This document shows, one piece after another, positions 11,420 through 17,707 of a DNA stretch of 28,647 bases (position 1 is the stretch's first letter; every line of letters begins with the position of its first letter). Position numbers and translations under genes: made by a program. The notes below the pieces were generated by a model. That model saw only the letters and a list, made by a program, of their open reading frames with translations. It had not been told where the DNA came from and did not search any database. The stretch lies in assembly GCA_905213325.1 (NCBI GenBank), contig CAJMHW010000027.1, positions 1 to 28,647 of the forward strand. The letters run 5' to 3'. The stretch is from Collinsella aerofaciens (lineage in GTDB: Bacteria > Actinomycetota > Coriobacteriia > Coriobacteriales > Coriobacteriaceae).

Positions 11420-12809
11420 ACTCCTCGGCATGTGCCCCATCAAGCTCATAGAACTTGGTGGATGCCGGCAGGAACATCAGGTCGACGTCGCCGATCGGGC
11501 CCGAACGGTTCTTGGCCACGACGATACGCGTAACGCCCTCGTCGGGTCGATCGTCGCGCGAGGCCTCGGCCTCGTCGGCGGAGCGGTCCAAGAACATAAC
11601 GATATCGGCGTCCTGCTCGATGGAGCCCGATTCACGAAGGTCGGAAAGCTGCGGGCGCTTGCCGGTACGGGATTCGACCTGACGCGAGAGCTGCGACAGC
11701 GCGATGAGCGGGATCTTGAGCTCCTTGGCCATGATCTTAAGACCACGCGACATCTCCGAAACCTCGACGGTACGGCTCTCGGAGCGGCGTCCCGGCGGAG
11801 GACTCACCAGCTGCAGGTAGTCCAGGATGATGATGGCCTTCTCCTTGTTATGGAGCATGCGACGGCTCTTGGCGCGAATCTCGGTCACTGTGGTGCCGGG
11901 CGTATCGTCAATCAGAATATCGAGCTTGGACAAGGTCTGCGTGGCCTCGTTGATATTGGCCCACTGCTCGGGGCTAATGCGGCCCATGCGGAAGTCACTG
12001 ATCGAGATCATGGCGTAGGCGCAAATCAGACGCTGGGCAATTTCCTTGCCCGACATCTCCAGCGAGAAGAAGCCGACGGTATAACCAGCAGCGGCAGCGT
12101 TAAGTGCCAGGTTCAGAGCGAACGACGTCTTACCCACGGCAGGACGGGCGCCGATGATGATGAGCTGGCCCTCGCGGAAGCCCATGAGCATGCGGTCGAG
12201 CGACGGGAAGCCCGTGGGCACGCCCGCGGCCTGGCCACCGGCCTGGCACACTTCCTCGGCCTCGTTATAGGCCTCGACCATAAACTCGGTCAGCGTCTTG
12301 TAGCTCGACTTGACCTCGCGCGCCGTAACCTTGAGCAGCTTGCTCTCGGCCAGCTCGACAACCTCTTTGGTGTCGGTGGGGGCGTTATATGCCAGCGCGT
12401 TGATCTCGTTAGTGGCGCCGATCAGCTCGCGCAGCATCGAGTCGCGGCGAACGATGGCGGCATGGTGCTGCCAGTTGACGAGCGACAGGGTCTGACCCAT
12501 CAACTCCAAAATGTACGCTTCGCCGCCCACGGCATCGAGCTTGTTGATGCTTCGCAGGTAATCGATCAGCGAGATAGAGTCGATGGGAATGCGGCTGTTG
12601 TACATATCGACCATCGCAGTATAGATGGTCTTATGAATGGGCCGGTAGAAGTCATCGGGCTGCAGCTCGACCTGGGCCTCCTCGACCACCTCGGGCGATA
12701 GCAGCATAGCGGCCAGTACATTGGCCTCTGCATCTTGGTTTTGGGGAAGACCCAACTTTGAGCCGCGGTCCTCAACCGTCAGCCCGGTCTCCCTATCGTC
12801 ATATGCCAT
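11418..12809 (-). CDS. dnaB: Replicative DNA helicase DnaB
   Basis: This is the hexameric 5'-3' replicative helicase that unwinds the fork and recruits primase. The N-terminal domain begins near LPQNQDAEANVLAAMLL. The RecA-like ATPase domain has Walker A GARPAVGKTS (about 220-229), the FFSLEMS helix-flanking motif, Walker B IIILDYLQL and the SDLRESGSIEQDADIV motif. There is no intein. Three in-frame ATGs occur at the 5' end. TGAGG falls between the first and third and is correctly spaced only for the third (12809), giving 463 residues. It lies downstream of the rplI operon past a strong terminator, so it probably has its own promoter. Confidence 0.97.
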   Translation of the reverse strand: MAYDDRETGLTVEDRGSKLGLPQNQDAEANVLAAMLLSPEVVEEAQVELQPDDFYRPIHKTIYTAMVDMYNSRIPIDSISLIDYLRSINKLDAVGGEAYILELMGQTLSLVNWQHHAAIVRRDSMLRELIGATNEINALAYNAPTDTKEVVELAESKLLKVTAREVKSSYKTLTEFMVEAYNEAEEVCQAGGQAAGVPTGFPSLDRMLMGFREGQLIIIGARPAVGKTSFALNLALNAAAAGYTVGFFSLEMSGKEIAQRLICAYAMISISDFRMGRISPEQWANINEATQTLSKLDILIDDTPGTTVTEIRAKSRRMLHNKEKAIIILDYLQLVSPPPGRRSESRTVEVSEMSRGLKIMAKELKIPLIALSQLSRQVESRTGKRPQLSDLRESGSIEQDADIVMFLDRSADEAEASRDDRPDEGVTRIVVAKNRSGPIGDVDLMFLPASTKFYELDGAHAEE

Positions 12810-12910
12810 GAGCATCCTCATTCATATCGCTTGCGAGCATCCATAGTATCAGCCATGGTCCCAAAACGCGCCGCGCGCCGCCAATCATCACCGAACCAAA
12901 CGGATGAACG

Positions 12911-12926
12911 GTCCTGTATATAGGAC
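12911..12926. promoter_or_regulatory. Near-perfect palindrome upstream of dnaB
   Basis: GTCCTGTATATAGGAC is palindromic except for one base pair. It lies between the rplI terminator and dnaB, about 100 bp before the dnaB start. Its TATATA core could be a -10 or an operator, but the matching -35 is poor. Confidence 0.35.
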
Positions 12927-12962
12927 TTCGGCGCAACGTTCGCCATGACACTCACTCAGCGC

Positions 12963-13001
12963 AAAAAACAAAAGGGCGCCCTGGTTTCCCAGAGCGCCCT
13001 T
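12963..13001 (-). terminator. Intrinsic terminator of the rpsF-rplI operon
   Basis: AAGGGCGC (12972-12979) pairs with GCGCCCTT (12994-13001), and CTGG/CCAG continue the stem after one mismatch, closing a TTTC loop. The plus-strand A-run at 12963-12968 becomes the T-tract on the minus strand. It starts 33 bp past the rplI stop. Confidence 0.9.
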
Positions 13002-13033
13002 CTTAGAACAAGATTGTTGCGTTGCAGCAAATG

Positions 13034-13573
13034 CTACTCAGCAGCAGCCTCAGTCTCGACCTCGGCGGTCTCGGCCTCGGCGACCTCAGCGGCCTCCTCG
13101 ACCTCAGCCTCGGCAGCGAGCTCCTCAGCGGTAACGCCGACGAGAACGACAACCTCGGCCTTGATCTCGCGGTACAGCGAGATGGCAACGGTGTGGGCAC
13201 CGGCAACCTTGATGGGCTTACCGAGCTCGACGCGCTTGCGGTCGATGTCCATACCGAGCTGAGCCTTGATGGCGTCAGCGATCATAGCGGCGGTAACGGA
13301 GCCAAAGAGGATGCCCTCGTCGCCGACCTTGACGTCAACGGTGACCGTCTTGCCCTCGAAGGCAGCCTTGGTCTCGTTGGCGGTAGCCAGACGGACGGCC
13401 TCGCGCTTGGCGATGTTGTTGCGACGCTCGTCAAGCTGCTTGAGGTTGCCCTTGGTGGCGGCAACAGCGAGCTTCTTGGGGAACAGGAAGTTCTCAGCGT
13501 AACCCTGAGCGACCTCTACGACGTCACCCTCGCCGCCCTTGCCCTTGATCTCATCGAGAAGAATAACCTTCAT
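13034..13573 (-). CDS. rplI: 50S ribosomal protein L9 with long acidic tail
   Basis: L9 binds 23S rRNA domain V at the base of the L1 stalk. The N-terminal domain is canonical (MKVILLDEIKGKGGEGDVVEV, then GYAENFLFPKKLA), followed by the connecting helix and the C-terminal domain ending near VAISLYREIKAEVVVLV (about 138-146). At 179 residues it is roughly 30 longer than usual. The extra part is almost wholly Ala, Glu and Val, a low-complexity acidic tail. GGGAG lies eight bases upstream of the ATG. It is the last gene of rpsF-ssb-rpsR-rplI, 15 bp after rpsR. Confidence 0.97.
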   Translation of the reverse strand: MKVILLDEIKGKGGEGDVVEVAQGYAENFLFPKKLAVAATKGNLKQLDERRNNIAKREAVRLATANETKAAFEGKTVTVDVKVGDEGILFGSVTAAMIADAIKAQLGMDIDRKRVELGKPIKVAGAHTVAISLYREIKAEVVVLVGVTAEELAAEAEVEEAAEVAEAETAEVETEAAAE

Positions 13574-13588
13574 GATGTGTCTCCCTTC

Positions 13589-13855
13589 TTAGCCGCGGTC
13601 GCGGTTGCCACGAGAGGAAACCACGGGGACGGTGTACGGCAGGAGAGCCATCTCGCGGGCGCGCTTGATGGCGTTGGCGATGTCATGCTGATGCTGCGTG
13701 CAAGCGCCAGTGACGCGACGGGGCTTGATCTTGCCACGGTCGGTCATGTACTTACGGAGAAGCTGAGTGTCCTTATAGTCGATGAACTCAGTGTTCTCCT
13801 TGCAGAACTGGCAGTACTTACGACGCGGCTGACGTGCAGAAAAATCATTAGCCAT
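13589..13855 (-). CDS. rpsR: 30S ribosomal protein S18
   Basis: S18 binds the 16S rRNA platform together with S6, which is encoded in the same operon. The 88-residue product starts MANDFSARQPRRKYCQFC and contains the family core YKDTQLLRKYMTDRGKI and PRRVTGACTQHQ. An upstream in-frame ATG would add 17 residues of leader. AAAGG upstream of the chosen ATG and the usual S18 length favour 13855. The CXXC of RKYCQFC is retained. Confidence 0.97.
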   Translation of the reverse strand: MANDFSARQPRRKYCQFCKENTEFIDYKDTQLLRKYMTDRGKIKPRRVTGACTQHQHDIANAIKRAREMALLPYTVPVVSSRGNRDRG

Positions 13856-13927
13856 GTCAAAATACCTTTCATTTGGCAACTTCGGCGAACCGAAGCCGCC
13901 TCTCACTCAAAAATAGGTGAACAACCC

Positions 13928-14380
13928 TTAGAACGGGATGTCCTCATCGTAGACGTCGACCGCGGGCGGCGTAGCCACCGGTGCGGCAGGACGTGCTGCG
14001 GGCGCGGAAGCTGCGGGGGCGTAACCGCCCTGATCGTAGCCACCCTGGCCACCACGGGAGCTCATAAACTCGATCTCATCGACGATGACCTCAAGTTTGC
14101 TCCGGCGCTGGCCGTCGCGCTCCCAAGAGCTGTAGCGCAGCTTGCCCTCGATCGCGACCTTGTTTCCCTTTGCCAGGAAACGGCTCACGGCCTCGGCGCG
14201 GGTGCCGAACATGGTGCAGTCGACAAAGTTGGGATAGTCCTCCCACTCGCCAGTCTGCGCGTTGCGGCGACGATCGTTCACGGCGACGCCAAAGGACAGA
14301 ACCTGGGTTCCGCCGGCGGTGGCGCGCAGCTCGGGATCGCGGGTGAGGTTACCGGTGATGTTCACTCGATTGATGCTCAT
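13928..14380 (-). CDS. ssb: Single-stranded DNA-binding protein SSB
   Basis: SSB coats single-stranded DNA during replication, repair and recombination and recruits partners through its C-terminal tip. The OB fold occupies about residues 1-108 (MSINRVNITGNLTRDPELR, then FGVAVNDRR and GKLRYSSWERDGQRRSK). A linker rich in Gly, Tyr, Ala and Pro follows, and the chain ends in the conserved acidic peptide DEDIPF. The 150-residue length is normal. It sits between rpsF and rpsR, the standard placement in many Gram-positives. Confidence 0.97.
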   Translation of the reverse strand: MSINRVNITGNLTRDPELRATAGGTQVLSFGVAVNDRRRNAQTGEWEDYPNFVDCTMFGTRAEAVSRFLAKGNKVAIEGKLRYSSWERDGQRRSKLEVIVDEIEFMSSRGGQGGYDQGGYAPAASAPAARPAAPVATPPAVDVYDEDIPF

Positions 14381-14428
14381 AACTCACTACTTCCTCTTGG
14401 GGCACAAGCCCAGTCCAAAACGACAGTC

Positions 14429-14722
14429 TTACTCCTGGTCGTCGCGACGGACGATCATGTGGCGGACCACAGCGTCGGTGATGCGCAGGACGCGATCAAG
14501 CTCGGCGATCTGGGTAGGATCTGCGTGGAAGTTGATGAGGGTGTAGTCACCATCGGTGAGGTCGTTGATCTCGTAGGCGAGCTTGCGCTTGCCCCACTCG
14601 TCAACGGAGTCGACCTTGCCAGCGCCCTCAGCGATCGTGGTATCGATACGCTTCATAACAGCGAGACGAGTCTCGGGGTCGAGCGACGGGTCAACAAAGA
14701 ACAGCAGTTCATAAGCCTTCAT
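14429..14722 (-). CDS. rpsF: 30S ribosomal protein S6
   Basis: S6 pairs with S18 on the 30S platform. The 97-residue product begins MKAYELLFFVDPSLDPE and contains GKRKLAYEINDLTDGDY, matching the family. A perfect AGGAGGTGA lies just upstream of this ATG; an earlier in-frame ATG overlaps that site and is rejected. It is the first gene of the operon. A leader of about 65 nt carries a strong hairpin, a likely site of autoregulation as in other bacterial rpsF leaders. Confidence 0.97.
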   Translation of the reverse strand: MKAYELLFFVDPSLDPETRLAVMKRIDTTIAEGAGKVDSVDEWGKRKLAYEINDLTDGDYTLINFHADPTQIAELDRVLRITDAVVRHMIVRRDDQE

Positions 14723-14748
14723 ATTGTCACCTCCTCTGGGCAAATGTG

Positions 14749-14777
14749 GCTTCAGGTCGTGAAGGTGCGCCTGAAGC
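14749..14777 (-). promoter_or_regulatory. Hairpin in the rpsF leader, candidate S6:S18 site
   Basis: GCTTCAGG (14749-14756) and CCTGAAGC (14770-14777) form a perfect 8-bp stem with a 13-nt loop in the 5' leader of rpsF, about 25 nt before the start. Many bacteria regulate this operon by S6:S18 binding a leader structure that mimics 16S rRNA. The position fits, but I cannot confirm the conserved bulge here. Confidence 0.5.
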
Positions 14778-14793
14778 AGGAAAAGACTTAGTA

Positions 14794-14822
14794 ATAATAT
14801 CTTTCAACCTCCCAGGCCGCAA
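14794..14822 (-). promoter_or_regulatory. Promoter of the rpsF-ssb-rpsR-rplI operon
   Basis: On the minus strand TTGCGG (14817-14822) and TATTAT (14794-14799) are spaced by exactly 17 bp. The start would fall near 14787, giving the leader that contains the 14749-14777 hairpin. Confidence 0.65.
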
Positions 14823-15183
14823 GAATATGCAGCTACAACCTCATGACCTCCACATATGCCCATGCTCGCACCACGTTTCATGCGCATTCCAACCAAATGC
14901 CGACCAAGAGCTTGACGGATTTGTGGACAAGATACGATGCCGCGGGGACAAGCTGAGCCAAGCCGCAGGTCAACGGGCACAAGGCTGTGGTCGCAAAATG
15001 CATACCAGCGGTCCACAGCACCACCCAAAGATTTTTAAATTCATTACCAAGTCGCTTATGAATACCCCTTTTGAACAATTGAGTTGATCAACCACGCTGG
15101 TCGGAAGCCGTTTTTTTGGCACCTCAAACCCCACTGCAACGCCAAGCGCGGCCGAGCGTTTTAAAAAATGCCAACTTTTCTGT
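14823..15183. other. Non-coding stretch between divergent units
   Basis: This stretch separates the rpsF promoter from the tRNA-Ser promoter. Short open frames exist on both strands, but none has a ribosome binding site or a recognisable product. A single DnaA-box-like 9-mer (TGTGGACAA, 14932-14940) and a few A/T runs are present. I see no other signal. Confidence 0.4.
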
Positions 15184-15211
15184 TTGCACTTTGCGATTCC
15201 TCGTGTATACT
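15184..15211 (+). promoter_or_regulatory. Promoter of the tRNA-Ser genes
   Basis: TTGCAC (15184-15189) and TATACT (15206-15211) are 16 bp apart and end 16 bp before the mature 5' end of the first tRNA-Ser, a typical tRNA promoter layout. Confidence 0.7.
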
Positions 15212-15227
15212 GACTTTCGCATTTAAC

Positions 15228-15318
15228 GGAGAGTTGTCCGAGTGGCCGAAGGAGCACGATTGGAAATCGTGTAGGCGTCAAAAGCGTCTCCAGGGTTCAA
15301 ATCCCTGACTCTCCGCCA
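15228..15318 (+). tRNA. tRNA-Ser (anticodon GGA)
   Basis: This is a 91-nt class II tRNA. The acceptor stem GGAGAGT pairs with ACTCTCC. The anticodon stem CACGA/TCGTG closes the loop TTGGAAA, anticodon GGA, reading UCC and UCU. A long variable arm, a GGGTTCAAATCCC T-arm and an encoded CCA end are all present. Confidence 0.97.
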
Positions 15319-15326
15319 GTTAATTC

Positions 15327-15357
15327 CAAAGCAGGCCTTCGAGCCTGCTTTGTTTTT
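15327..15357 (+). terminator. Intrinsic terminator after tRNA-Ser(GGA)
   Basis: A 10-bp stem (15327-15336 with 15343-15352) with a six-base loop is followed by TTTTT. It sits 8 bp past the tRNA 3' end. Confidence 0.9.
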
Positions 15358-15366
15358 ACCCCACGC

Positions 15367-15457
15367 GGAGGGGTGGCAGAGTGGTTGAATGCGGCGGTCT
15401 CGAAAACCGTTTGGCCTGTATAAGGTCACGAGGGTTCGAATCCCTCCTCCTCCGCCA
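15367..15457 (+). tRNA. tRNA-Ser (anticodon CGA)
   Basis: This is a 91-nt class II tRNA. The acceptor stem GGAGGGG pairs with CCTCCTCC bases near the 3' end. The anticodon loop CTCGAAA gives anticodon CGA, reading UCG. A long variable arm, a GGGTTCGAATCCC T-arm and an encoded CCA are present. It lies 48 bp after tRNA-Ser(GGA). As a terminator intervenes, it may depend on read-through or an unseen promoter. Confidence 0.96.
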
Positions 15458-15469
15458 GTAGATGGCATG

Positions 15470-15492
15470 AGCCCCAGCAATGGGGCTTTTTT
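15470..15492 (+). terminator. Intrinsic terminator after tRNA-Ser(CGA)
   Basis: AGCCCCA and TGGGGCT form a 7-bp stem with a GCAA tetraloop, followed by TTTTTT. Confidence 0.92.
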
Positions 15493-15525
15493 GTTATCGG
15501 ATCCCCCCCTCGACCGCACGTCCCA

Positions 15526-15593
15526 ACCAAACATGTACACCACCCTCCAAAGATGTCAAAAAATGTCGTTTTTGGAGTGTGATGTACACGTTT
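15526..15593. repeat. Left 68-bp hairpin repeat flanking the nuclease gene
   Basis: This is a long imperfect palindrome: the arm starting ACCAAACATGTACA folds on the arm ending GATGTACACGTTT, around an A-rich centre. It matches the reverse complement of 16731-16798 at 63 of 68 positions. The 13 bases to its left (15516-15528, GCACGTCCCAACC) also match the 13 bases left of the right copy in direct orientation, with one mismatch. Together the copies bracket the gene at 15699-16706 immediately downstream of the tRNA-Ser terminators. Confidence 0.85.
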
Positions 15594-15698
15594 GCGTATG
15601 ACGCGCACCGAGCATGAGTCGATTTGCTCGCATCCGGTATATTTCCCCACCTCAACGGACATAAGAGTTTGGTGTCAGCTCGAAGCGAGAGGTCCCCA

Positions 15699-16706
15699 AT
15701 GGATACTCCTGTTCTCATTTCGCATAAAACGGCGTGGCTCGTCCGTCATGCACCGCGGAACCTGGTTCAAGCCGTCGCACAACGCGACTACCAGATAGGT
15801 GTGCGGGGCCTCTCTACCCAGCAACGCATCGCGCGCATTCGGCAGGCACTTACCGACTGCGGCATTCCGTCCACCATGCTCAAGACTATCGACATCTCCG
15901 TAGTATTTGCTTTCGAGCGAATTCGCACCAACGGTGTCGCTTGCCACGTTCTCGGCCAAAACCTACCCTACGACCATATTGACGAGCTTACGCCCGGCAT
16001 CTTTATCACCGACGAAGCCTTCACCTTCGTGCTCGCTGCCGAGTGGATGGATAGGATCGAATACCTCGAGTATGGTTACGAAGTTTGCGGCGACTATCGC
16101 ATGGGGCTCAATCCCTCTGACCCTTACACCGAGCAACCAACCACCACCTCCAAGGACGAAATTGTCGAGCTACTCGATCGGCACCCTGGCAAACCCGGCG
16201 CCACACGCGCCAGGCTCGCACTCAGACACATCTACGACCACTCAGCCTCGCCCATGGAGACCGCATCGTCCATCACCCTCTCGCTCCCAACAAGCGAAGG
16301 CGGCATTGGTATCCGAGGTATCGAACTCAACAAACCGCTCGAAATCCCTCAACGTCTTTGGCATTGCACCAAAGCTCGAACGCTCAAAATCGACGCTCTT
16401 GTTACTTATCAGCGCAGAGAACTCGGCATCGAATATAAGGGCGGTTTTCACGACGAGACCGAGCGCAAGGGCGCAGATGCGGAACGAGAGTCCGTACTCG
16501 CCCAAATGGGATATCGAATCGTTACGCTCACCTCGGCACAGTTCGCAAGTCAACTTGCCTTTCATCGCGCCATGAACAGCATTCGCGAAGCACTCGGTAT
16601 GCCCCGCTGCACGGACGCCGAGTACCAGCGAAAGCAAAACGAACTGCGCAAGGCACTTATCCGCAACTGGAAGAGCGCGCAGAGCGAAGACACGCCTTCC
16701 GAGTAG
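15699..16706 (+). CDS. DUF559/Vsr-like PD-(D/E)XK nuclease-domain protein
   Basis: The 335-residue product resembles actinobacterial AbiEi-like/DUF559 proteins. These have an N-terminal regulatory-type domain (about 1-160) and a C-terminal endonuclease-fold domain. After the hallmark HPGKPGATRARLAL comes SPMET (putative Glu), then KIDALV (Asp), IEYKG (E-X-K) and GGFH. The last segment ends with ADAERESVLAQMGYRIVTLT, so the PD-(D/E)XK catalytic set looks complete. GAGAGG lies six bases before the chosen ATG. An upstream TTG at 15624 would add 25 unlikely residues. There are no membrane spans. No partner antitoxin or methylase lies beside it. The gene is alone between two hairpin repeats and next to tRNA genes, which suggests a defence or selfish role, but this is inference. 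Confidence 0.8.
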   Translation: MDTPVLISHKTAWLVRHAPRNLVQAVAQRDYQIGVRGLSTQQRIARIRQALTDCGIPSTMLKTIDISVVFAFERIRTNGVACHVLGQNLPYDHIDELTPGIFITDEAFTFVLAAEWMDRIEYLEYGYEVCGDYRMGLNPSDPYTEQPTTTSKDEIVELLDRHPGKPGATRARLALRHIYDHSASPMETASSITLSLPTSEGGIGIRGIELNKPLEIPQRLWHCTKARTLKIDALVTYQRRELGIEYKGGFHDETERKGADAERESVLAQMGYRIVTLTSAQFASQLAFHRAMNSIREALGMPRCTDAEYQRKQNELRKALIRNWKSAQSEDTPSE

Positions 16707-16730
16707 CGTCATCCCAGCACGCCCCAACCA

Positions 16731-16798
16731 AAACATGTACATCACCCTCCAAAACCGACATTTTTTGACATCTTTGGAGGCTGATGTACATGTTTGGT
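16731..16798. repeat. Right 68-bp hairpin repeat flanking the nuclease gene
   Basis: This is the second copy of the palindromic repeat, beginning 25 bp past the nuclease stop. As an inverted copy of 15526-15593 it has five substitutions in 68. Its own arms (AAACATGTACATCACC and the arm ending TGATGTACATGTTT) pair around a T-run. The left flank GCACGCCCCAACC (16717-16729) is shared with the left copy in direct orientation, while the core is inverted. Confidence 0.85.
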
Positions 16799-16910
16799 AC
16801 CTACGCCCCCACCCGGTCCCGACCGTTTGCCGAGCAATAGGGTCGCAATCGGCGCCGAACATGTACTATGTACGGGCATTGTCTAAACCCACAATCCAAA
16901 GGACCCCATC

Positions 16911-17600
16911 TTGCCCGTCGTCGCCGCTATAACTGTTACCTCACATGCCTCGGATGCCATGGTCGCTATTCCGTTTTGGCTCGAGATGTTCGCTGTTGTC
17001 GCTGCATCGATCTCAGGTGTGCTGGTTGCGCGCGAGCACAAGCTCGACCTGGTGGGCGCGGTCGCGCTCGCGGTGGTCTGCGGTCTGGGCGGCGGTCTCT
17101 TGCGCGACATGACGCTGCAGGTGGGCAACGTCTACATCCTCAACCAGCCGATGGCACTCCCGCTTTCCATTGCCACGGCGGCCATCATCTATATTTTCCC
17201 GGCAATCGTCGACAAACCCGAAAAACTCATTCCCCTGCTCGACATCATCTCGGTCGGCATCTACGCCGCCACTGGAGCAGACAAGGCGCTGGTCTACGGC
17301 TTTGCGCCGGCGGTGTGCATCATGATGGGCTTTTTCACCGCGGTGGGCGGCGGCATGCTGCGAGATGGTTTTATGGGTGTGGTGCCGGGTATTTTCCAGC
17401 GCACCAACTTCTATGCCATCGCGGCTATCGCCGGATCGGCAAGCTATGTTTGCCTTGTCATGAGCGGCTTGGTCAGCAATGTCGTCGCACTGGTCGTTTG
17501 CGTCGTGGTGACCATGGGGCTGCGCTGGCTATCGCTACGCTTTGATATCAAAAGCCCCACCGAGGACGACATCGCACGCTTTTTGCACCGCAAAAAGTAG
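16911..17600 (+). CDS. TRIC/UPF0126 family membrane channel protein
   Basis: This 229-residue integral membrane protein has about seven hydrophobic spans arranged as two repeats. Each repeat carries the family signature GGGXXRD: GGGLLRD (60-66) and GGGMLRD (146-152). These mark the YadS/YicG (UPF0126) group, the bacterial relatives of trimeric intracellular cation channels. The structural members I know conduct monovalent cations, but the physiological role in bacteria is unclear. The start is a TTG with AAAGGA seven bases upstream; the next in-frame ATG is codon 17 and has no clear site. The gene stands alone between the right hairpin repeat and the bactofilin-like gene. Confidence 0.88.
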   Translation: MPVVAAITVTSHASDAMVAIPFWLEMFAVVAASISGVLVAREHKLDLVGAVALAVVCGLGGGLLRDMTLQVGNVYILNQPMALPLSIATAAIIYIFPAIVDKPEKLIPLLDIISVGIYAATGADKALVYGFAPAVCIMMGFFTAVGGGMLRDGFMGVVPGIFQRTNFYAIAAIAGSASYVCLVMSGLVSNVVALVVCVVVTMGLRWLSLRFDIKSPTEDDIARFLHRKK

Positions 17601-17668
17601 GTGGCGCGGCACGACCCTTCGAAATGCAACCGAGAGGCTCTTTTAGAGCGCCCGCGCGTTGGGTACCC

Positions 17669-17695
17669 TGTTAGGTATATGCCAAACACCTAACA
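17669..17695 (+). promoter_or_regulatory. Inverted repeat upstream of the bactofilin-like gene
   Basis: TGTTAGGT (17669-17676) and ACCTAACA (17688-17695) are perfect inverted 8-mers 11 bp apart, ending right at the AAAAGG ribosome binding site. They could be an operator or a leader hairpin that hides the site. No promoter is clear next to them. Confidence 0.5.
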
Positions 17696-17707
17696 AAAGG
17701 ATCAACC

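Noticed and set aside
14931..14941. DnaA-box-like TGTGGACAA as a hint of a replication origin near dnaB/ssb
   Set aside because: A single imperfect box, with no cluster, AT-rich unwinding element or dnaA gene nearby, is chance level.
14878..15078. Possible 66-residue hydrophobic protein on the minus strand
   Set aside because: It would start with TTG without a ribosome binding site, and other frames across it look equally open. It stays a possibility only.
16855..16882. Third copy of the 68-bp hairpin near the TRIC gene
   Set aside because: Only the short ACATGTAC and ATGTAC words are shared; the remaining arm and centre are absent.
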